Below, piece by piece: positions 1 to 3,642 of a DNA stretch of 5,826 nucleotides. Source of the DNA: an uncultured Bacilli bacterium (lineage in GTDB: Bacteria > Bacillota_I > Bacilli_A > RF39 > UBA660); contig CANQHW010000075.1 of the NCBI GenBank assembly GCA_947623855.1, forward strand, positions 1 through 5,826, read 5' to 3'. The notes below the pieces were generated by a model. It worked only from the letters and a program-made list of their open reading frames with translations, did not search any database and was not told the origin of the DNA. The position numbers were made by a program, and so were the translations under genes. The first letter of the stretch is position 1. Each line of letters opens with the position of its first letter.

Positions 1-1045
1 AAGATTTTAACTTATGTAATTCTAAATTATTAGCATATGCTACAAAATTATCATATACATTAAGATAATCAATATTACCCTTATTAATTATATTATTACC
101 ATCGACATTATATAATTCATAAGTTGTTTTTTGTGTTGTTTTATCATAAGTATTAATACCTATTAAATAATTATCATTATCTTTATAAGTATTAGTTATT
201 TGTTTAGGAAAAGATACACTATATTTATTATCTTCGATATCTAAAGTTTGCCACGCTTCCGTTCCAAATAGAATATATAATTTAGTTTTTTCATCATATT
301 TCATATAATCATAATTAAATGGTATTTTATTCGTAACTTTACCAAGGATTACCTGATCAATCCCCCATTTACCATTCTTTTTAACGATATACTTAGAGTT
401 ATCAATATAACCTTTTTCATCTTTTAAAATTGTATATCTTACCCCTTCATATTTGGCTATTATTCTACTAGCTTTAATATCAAATAAATAAGTAACTTTT
501 TCTTCTACAGGAGTATTTTTACTTTTATAATCATCTACAAAAACATATCTTTTATCAATAATACCCATTTTATATATTTTATAATCTTCTTCATCATATT
601 CTAATTTCTCATGTACTGCTATTTCACAATCTTCTTCACTATTAATACATTTATATGTTCCTAATAGTTCTTCTTCCTCATAGAAATATAAGATCCCATC
701 TATTTTTTCTAATTTCGAAGAATTATAAGGTGCCGTATATTCTTCCATCTCTGGTAAATCTTCTTCATTATCCCGAATTAATTCATCATCCATTTTAATT
801 TTACTCCAAAAAGGTGCTATTTCATTATCAGTTATAGTCTCTCTTCGGTATTCCCGATAAACCCATCCTAAAGAATAATACGTCTTTACGTAACCATCAT
901 CATATTCTTTTTCCCTAGTACTTATAGTTATTAAAGGTTTAATATTATTTTTAGAACGATTGTAATCAACTAAAAATAATACTAAATAACCAACAAATAG
1001 TATTAAACAACATATTTCTATAATTCTTCTTATTCTTTTATTCAT
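1..1045 (-). CDS. Membrane-anchored protein with WG-repeat-like segment, 3' end cut by window
   Basis: The frame is open from ATG at 1045-1043 to the window edge (348 codons, no stop), so the C-terminus lies outside. The start is well fixed: an in-frame TGA lies 9-11 bases upstream and a GGTGA Shine-Dalgarno sits at 1056-1052. Residues 1-8 are basic and 9-27 form one hydrophobic helix (IEICCLILFVGYLVLFLVD), so this is probably a signal anchor with the rest outside the cell. There is no proper lipobox, although C12 and C13 lie in the helix. Residues 36-84 (KPLITI, YDDG, YYSLG, PFW) resemble the short conserved region of many small Bacillota envelope proteins; that is recalled similarity only. 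A very acidic stretch (86-103) and a CX6C pair (C133, C140) follow. Residues 222-248 (VKKNGKWGID then IPFNYDYM) match the WG-repeat pattern, and 310-322 (ELYNVDGNNI) could be a further degenerate unit. Function is unknown; a ligand-binding or surface scaffold role is a guess. Confidence 0.85.
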   Translation of the reverse strand, partial: MNKRIRRIIEICCLILFVGYLVLFLVDYNRSKNNIKPLITISTREKEYDDGYVKTYYSLGWVYREYRRETITDNEIAPFWSKIKMDDELIRDNEEDLPEMEEYTAPYNSSKLEKIDGILYFYEEEELLGTYKCINSEEDCEIAVHEKLEYDEEDYKIYKMGIIDKRYVFVDDYKSKNTPVEEKVTYLFDIKASRIIAKYEGVRYTILKDEKGYIDNSKYIVKKNGKWGIDQVILGKVTNKIPFNYDYMKYDEKTKLYILFGTEAWQTLDIEDNKYSVSFPKQITNTYKDNDNYLIGINTYDKTTQKTTYELYNVDGNNIINKGNIDYLNVYDNFVAYANNLELHKLKS

Positions 1046-1051
1046 TTCTAT

Positions 1052-1056
1052 TCACC
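1052..1056 (-). promoter_or_regulatory. Ribosome binding site (GGTGA) fixing the start at 1045
   Basis: On the minus strand GGTGA lies six bases before the ATG at 1045. It is a weaker match to the anti-Shine-Dalgarno than those of the neighbouring genes. An in-frame TGA between the site and the ATG excludes a longer N-terminus. Confidence 0.55.
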
Positions 1057-1076
1057 AGCACTATTTTAACATAATC

Positions 1077-1109
1077 AAAAAAAGAATTAAAGTTTAACTC
1101 TAATTCTTT
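1077..1109 (-). terminator. Intrinsic terminator overlapping the stop codon of the 1987-1100 gene
   Basis: On the minus strand a perfect 9-bp arm pair, AAAGAATTA (1109-1101) and TAATTCTTT (1089-1081), is extended inwards by G-U, A-U and G-C pairs around a five-base loop. With the last three bases of the stem it forms a run of seven T, ending at 1077. The TAG stop (1102-1100) is inside the stem, so a ribosome finishing translation would cover part of the hairpin. The structure on the other strand lacks a comparable T run, so it reads as a minus-strand terminator. Confidence 0.8.
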
Positions 1110-1987
1110 ACACGATATCTTCCTAATTTTTTAGGTATAACTGGTTGTTCATTTATCGCATCTTCCACAACTTTTTTACTTCTTTCTATCATTTGTTGCT
1201 CTAAAACATATTTTTTAAGATCTTCAAAAGCGGCTTTATAATCTTTAAATACTAATTTTAATTCAATTTTAGTAGGTTCTGTTCGTGATTTTAATTCTTC
1301 TGCTAAAAATTCATAATTTAAATTTTTTAAAGCATCGATTTCTCTTTCACAACCCGGATATGGTTCTTTTTGAATATCATCAATACATCTTGCAATATCT
1401 AAAGATAAATCTGCAATATCTTCTTTATCAATATCTCTTTTCTCCGACTTTTCCATAATAAGAACATCGTTCTTATCTTTTAAATTATCTAATACTTCAT
1501 TATATTTTTGTTCTCCCATAAAATATGGTTTAAGATATAATTCGTATATTTTAGGTAGATTAAAAGCTAAACCTAGAGAAATAATTAAATTAACTAATAA
1601 GTTAATATGCGAAAATAATAAAATACTAGCAAATCCAATCCCAAACTTAATCCAACCATATTTTGTACTTTTTAATAACTTATTATTAATATAGTCTTTT
1701 CTTTTCATTTTAGTATTAGTATAACGCCCTTGAACTTCTACTTCTTCTTCTAAATAAGCGTTCTTAAAATAAGCAACATAATCTTCCTTATGGGAATCTA
1801 AATGCTTTTTAGCATTTATAATCTCTGCTCTTGCTAAATCATTCTCTTTAACTTTATTTAAATAGTCATCATCTGTAAGCGCATTTAGTTTATCCATATT
1901 TTTTTTAACTAAAGCTTCATTACCCCCAAATTTAAAATTAAATATTGTTTGTTTAAAACTATTCCATAAATTTTTTATTTCGTTCAT
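1100..1987 (-). CDS. Unrecognised protein with central two-helix membrane hairpin and charged helical arms
   Basis: This 295-residue protein belongs to no family I recognise. Residues 1-108 are charged and mostly helical, with long Lys/Glu/Asp-rich stretches. Residues 111-128 and 129-148 are hydrophobic and separated only by a short His/Asn turn (SHINLL), so they probably form a membrane hairpin with both arms on the same side. Lys/Arg-rich flanks (94-109, KMKRKDY and nearby) favour the cytoplasm. Residues 155-280 are again helical and highly charged and could form coiled coils; the tail 281-295 (QPVIPKKLGRYRVKN) is basic. There is no signal peptide, catalytic motif or zinc ligand set; C201 and C213 are the only cysteines. 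It has its own near-perfect promoter and terminator, so it is probably monocistronic. It may be a membrane scaffold or envelope-associated protein, but nothing in the sequence decides this. The start is supported by an AGAGGGGG site eight bases upstream. Confidence 0.85.
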   Translation of the reverse strand: MNEIKNLWNSFKQTIFNFKFGGNEALVKKNMDKLNALTDDDYLNKVKENDLARAEIINAKKHLDSHKEDYVAYFKNAYLEEEVEVQGRYTNTKMKRKDYINNKLLKSTKYGWIKFGIGFASILLFSHINLLVNLIISLGLAFNLPKIYELYLKPYFMGEQKYNEVLDNLKDKNDVLIMEKSEKRDIDKEDIADLSLDIARCIDDIQKEPYPGCEREIDALKNLNYEFLAEELKSRTEPTKIELKLVFKDYKAAFEDLKKYVLEQQMIERSKKVVEDAINEQPVIPKKLGRYRVKN

Positions 1988-1995
1988 AATAAAAA

Positions 1996-2004
1996 CCCCC
2001 TCTT
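1996..2004 (-). promoter_or_regulatory. Ribosome binding site (AAGAGGGGG) for the 1987-1100 gene
   Basis: A purine run, AAGAGGGGG, lies on the minus strand eight bases before the ATG at 1987. The five-G run departs from the AGGAGG used by neighbouring genes, but spacing is ideal. With the promoter just upstream, the predicted leader is only about 20 bases, almost all of it this site and a T-rich spacer. Confidence 0.7.
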
Positions 2005-2013
2005 GTTACTAGC

Positions 2014-2042
2014 ATTATAGCATATTTACACTTTTTTGTCAA
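2014..2042 (-). promoter_or_regulatory. Consensus sigma-A-type promoter for the 1987-1100 gene
   Basis: On the minus strand a perfect -35 TTGACA (2042-2037) is followed after exactly 17 bases by a perfect -10 TATAAT (2019-2014). A TG one base before the -10 (TGCTATAAT) gives an extended -10 as well. Transcription would start near 2007, leaving a leader of about 20 bases. This is the strongest promoter in the window and predicts high, largely constitutive expression. Its -35 abuts the T tract of the upstream gene's terminator. Confidence 0.93.
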
Positions 2043-2069
2043 ATTAAAAGAAGTAAGTATTCTTACTTC
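2041..2069 (-). terminator. Intrinsic terminator of the lipoprotein gene
   Basis: One base after the TAA stop at 2071, the minus strand has a perfect 8-bp stem, GAAGTAAG (2069-2062) and CTTACTTC (2057-2050), with a four-base loop AATA. It is followed by TTTTAATTT (2049-2041). The tract is broken by two A, so termination may be incomplete. It ends the two-gene unit 3554-2071. Confidence 0.8.
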
Positions 2070-2070
2070 C

Positions 2071-2427
2071 TTATTTACAAGTATAGCCATTATCTGCAAA
2101 ATAATCTAAGATTTGTGCTTTAGTAAGCCCATCTTCATTTATCATTTTATCGAAATCACTTAAAATGATTTCTTTCTCTTTACATTCAACTTTATCATTA
2201 TCACTAGTTATATTATAAGCACTACATAAGCTTTTTATAGCATCTTTACTATCACTACTCATAGTCATAGTAGCAGTAGTAACTTTCTTATTTTTAATTT
2301 TTACATCTACTACTGTAAGAATTTTTTCTCCTACAAAATTACTTTCAACTTGACATTTAAGATTTTCTTTTTTATCACATCCAGTTAAAATTATCAACCC
2401 TACTAAAACTAAAATTATTTTCTTCAT
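2071..2427 (-). CDS. Small cysteine-rich lipoprotein
   Basis: This 118-residue precursor starts with MKK, a hydrophobic stretch (residues 4-14) and the lipobox LTGC, so it should be lipidated on C17 by Lgt and cleaved by signal peptidase II, leaving a mature protein of about 102 residues on the outer face of the membrane. The mature part begins with a charged linker (DKKENLK) and has four further cysteines, C25, C68, C82 and C117, enough for two disulfides. Strand-like segments (26-56, ending in VTTATMTM) and a C-terminal helical part resemble small YehR-like (DUF1307-type) lipoproteins in layout. That is a tentative fold resemblance, not a family assignment. The gene follows the thioredoxin-like membrane protein after an 11-base gap, with its AAAGGAGG site overlapping that gene's stop. 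Co-translation suggests the two act together, for example with this lipoprotein as a thiol substrate or partner. Confidence 0.88.
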   Translation of the reverse strand: MKKIILVLVGLIILTGCDKKENLKCQVESNFVGEKILTVVDVKIKNKKVTTATMTMSSDSKDAIKSLCSAYNITSDNDKVECKEKEIILSDFDKMINEDGLTKAQILDYFADNGYTCK

Positions 2428-2432
2428 AAAAT

Positions 2433-2440
2433 CCTCCTTT
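2433..2440 (-). promoter_or_regulatory. Shine-Dalgarno (AAAGGAGG) overlapping the upstream stop codon
   Basis: On the minus strand AAAGGAGG ends five bases before the ATG at 2427, and its first two bases are the last two of the TAA stop (2441-2439) of the preceding gene. This arrangement is typical of translational coupling and argues that the two genes share one transcript. Confidence 0.85.
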
Positions 2441-3554
2441 AAAATACTATAATCAATAATACCGCCATAACTACAGTTATAATATTACTAACTAATAATA
2501 TATTTCTTAATAACTTACTCTTTAATTGTACAATATTGTGACGTTTATTACAATAACAATATATCCCAATTTCTAATAACAAACTAAATAAATTAAATCC
2601 TAAAATATAAATAATATTTTTTCCAAAATTATAATTAAAACTACTTAAAACTTGGGTATATATAACTGGTATAAAATTAACTAATAAAGCACTGATAATT
2701 ATTATTCCTGTTAATTTCACTAAGTGTATATAATTCCTATGCTCTGTAATTTTTTTTATTTCTTTATTAATTGTGTTATTTAATCTTTGACTCATACCAT
2801 TATATTTATTATTCTTTATAATTTTATATATTTCTTTTATACTTAAAAGAATTCCTAGAATTGCTATTAAATAAATATAAACTTTAAATTTCAACAAATT
2901 AGCTAAAACTAAATAAATAATCATTAAAATACTTGTTAAAGCAAAATTAATTAAAGCATATTTTAAACTTAATTTCTTTTTATTATCCAACCATATATTT
3001 AAAATTATTAAAAAAGATAAAATTAAAAGAGGATTTAGAGCATTAACTATTCCTAAAAAAATAGTAACTAAATTTATACTCCAATTAAAATTTTGAATAT
3101 GAAAATAATTATAAATATTATCATTTTCTTTTAAACAATTATTAGTATCTTCATTTCTTTGAATAATACTAATTAAGTTACAAGAATCATTCGTTTTATA
3201 TGCTTCCAAAGTTTTAACAATATTAATTTTTTCTTCTTTATCAAAATCACTAAAATAATTACTACCTATAACAAGTAACGGGAAACTATTGTTCTTAATT
3301 TTTAAAACTTCCTTCACTTTATCATATAAATCTTTATTATCTTTAATTGTTAAAACAATTAATTGCGTATAGGGACTTTTACTATTTTCTTCTTCTAACC
3401 ATTTATTTACTTCATCACATTTTTTACAGTCATCTCTAACAAATAAATAAGAATTAACATTCTTATATTTACTTGATGATGTTACCAACGCTTTTGTACT
3501 AACGGGTATAAAAAGCAGCACTCCCATAATTATATATAATATTTTATTTTTCAT
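2439..3554 (-). CDS. Thioredoxin-like/DsbD-like membrane protein lacking the membrane cysteine pair
   Basis: The 371-residue product has a signal peptide (1-22, likely cut after TKA). A thioredoxin-like domain (about 34-120) has a strand SYLFV, the active site C43-KK-C46, and the cis-proline segment SFPLLVIGSNYF with P92. A linker with C125 and C140 follows, then six hydrophobic segments (about 159-187, 197-220, 225-245, 277-300, 311-333, 349-370). From memory, the order matches a Bacillota family of exported thioredoxin domains fused to a DsbD/CcdA-like electron carrier, whose membrane part carries GLxDGFNPCA in TM1 and VELxCSxGLPxxYTQ in TM4. Here these read GIVNALNPLL (N174, P175) and LVNFIPVIYTQVL, so both cysteines are absent. 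C333 and C335 are the only membrane-part cysteines. The extracytoplasmic CxxC may still handle thiols, but transfer of electrons from the cytoplasm by the usual route looks unlikely. It is the first gene of a pair with the cysteine-rich lipoprotein. Confidence 0.87.
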   Translation of the reverse strand: MKNKILYIIMGVLLFIPVSTKALVTSSSKYKNVNSYLFVRDDCKKCDEVNKWLEEENSKSPYTQLIVLTIKDNKDLYDKVKEVLKIKNNSFPLLVIGSNYFSDFDKEEKINIVKTLEAYKTNDSCNLISIIQRNEDTNNCLKENDNIYNYFHIQNFNWSINLVTIFLGIVNALNPLLILSFLIILNIWLDNKKKLSLKYALINFALTSILMIIYLVLANLLKFKVYIYLIAILGILLSIKEIYKIIKNNKYNGMSQRLNNTINKEIKKITEHRNYIHLVKLTGIIIISALLVNFIPVIYTQVLSSFNYNFGKNIIYILGFNLFSLLLEIGIYCYCNKRHNIVQLKSKLLRNILLVSNIITVVMAVLLIIVF

Positions 3555-3557
3555 ACG

Positions 3558-3563
3558 ACCTCC
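3558..3563 (-). promoter_or_regulatory. Ribosome binding site (GGAGGT) at unusually short spacing
   Basis: GGAGGT on the minus strand ends only three bases before the ATG at 3554 (four bases counted from GGAGG). This is shorter than at the other genes here. The start is still preferred because the next in-frame ATG (codon 10) would remove the basic n-region of the signal peptide. Confidence 0.65.
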
Positions 3564-3568
3564 ACTAC

Positions 3569-3626
3569 TTCAATAACTTAATATAAGGCGTAATTTAAAA
3601 TCACGCCCTATTTTTAAATTATTGAA
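3569..3626 (-). terminator. Long imperfect palindrome, probable terminator of the 5826-3643 gene
   Basis: The core (3585-3609) is an imperfect inverted repeat around GGCGT and ACGCC, about ten pairs including two G-U, with a short AT-rich loop. It is nested inside a second pair of arms, a perfect 8-bp TTCAATAA (3569-3576) and TTATTGAA (3619-3626), joined through TTAA/TTAA (3578-3581 with 3614-3617). On the minus strand the core is followed by only TTATATT, a poor T tract. The plus strand has TATTTTT after the core. It is best read as a weak or bidirectional terminator after the TAA at 3645-3643, but the outer arm reaches to within six bases of the next gene's ribosome binding site, so a leader-structure role is possible. 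Confidence 0.5.
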
Positions 3627-3642
3627 ATAATTTATTTAATTA

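Noticed and set aside
1063..1071. Extended -10-like TGTTAAAAT upstream of the WG-repeat gene
   Set aside because: It would place the transcription start about ten bases before the ATG, inside the ribosome binding site, and no -35 is recognisable. Chance matches are common in such AT-rich DNA.
2010..2023. Direct repeat ATGCTA-TA-ATGCTA across the -10 of the consensus promoter, considered as an operator
   Set aside because: Two six-base copies eight bases apart in AT-rich DNA, partly fixed by the -10 itself, are too little to support a regulator site.
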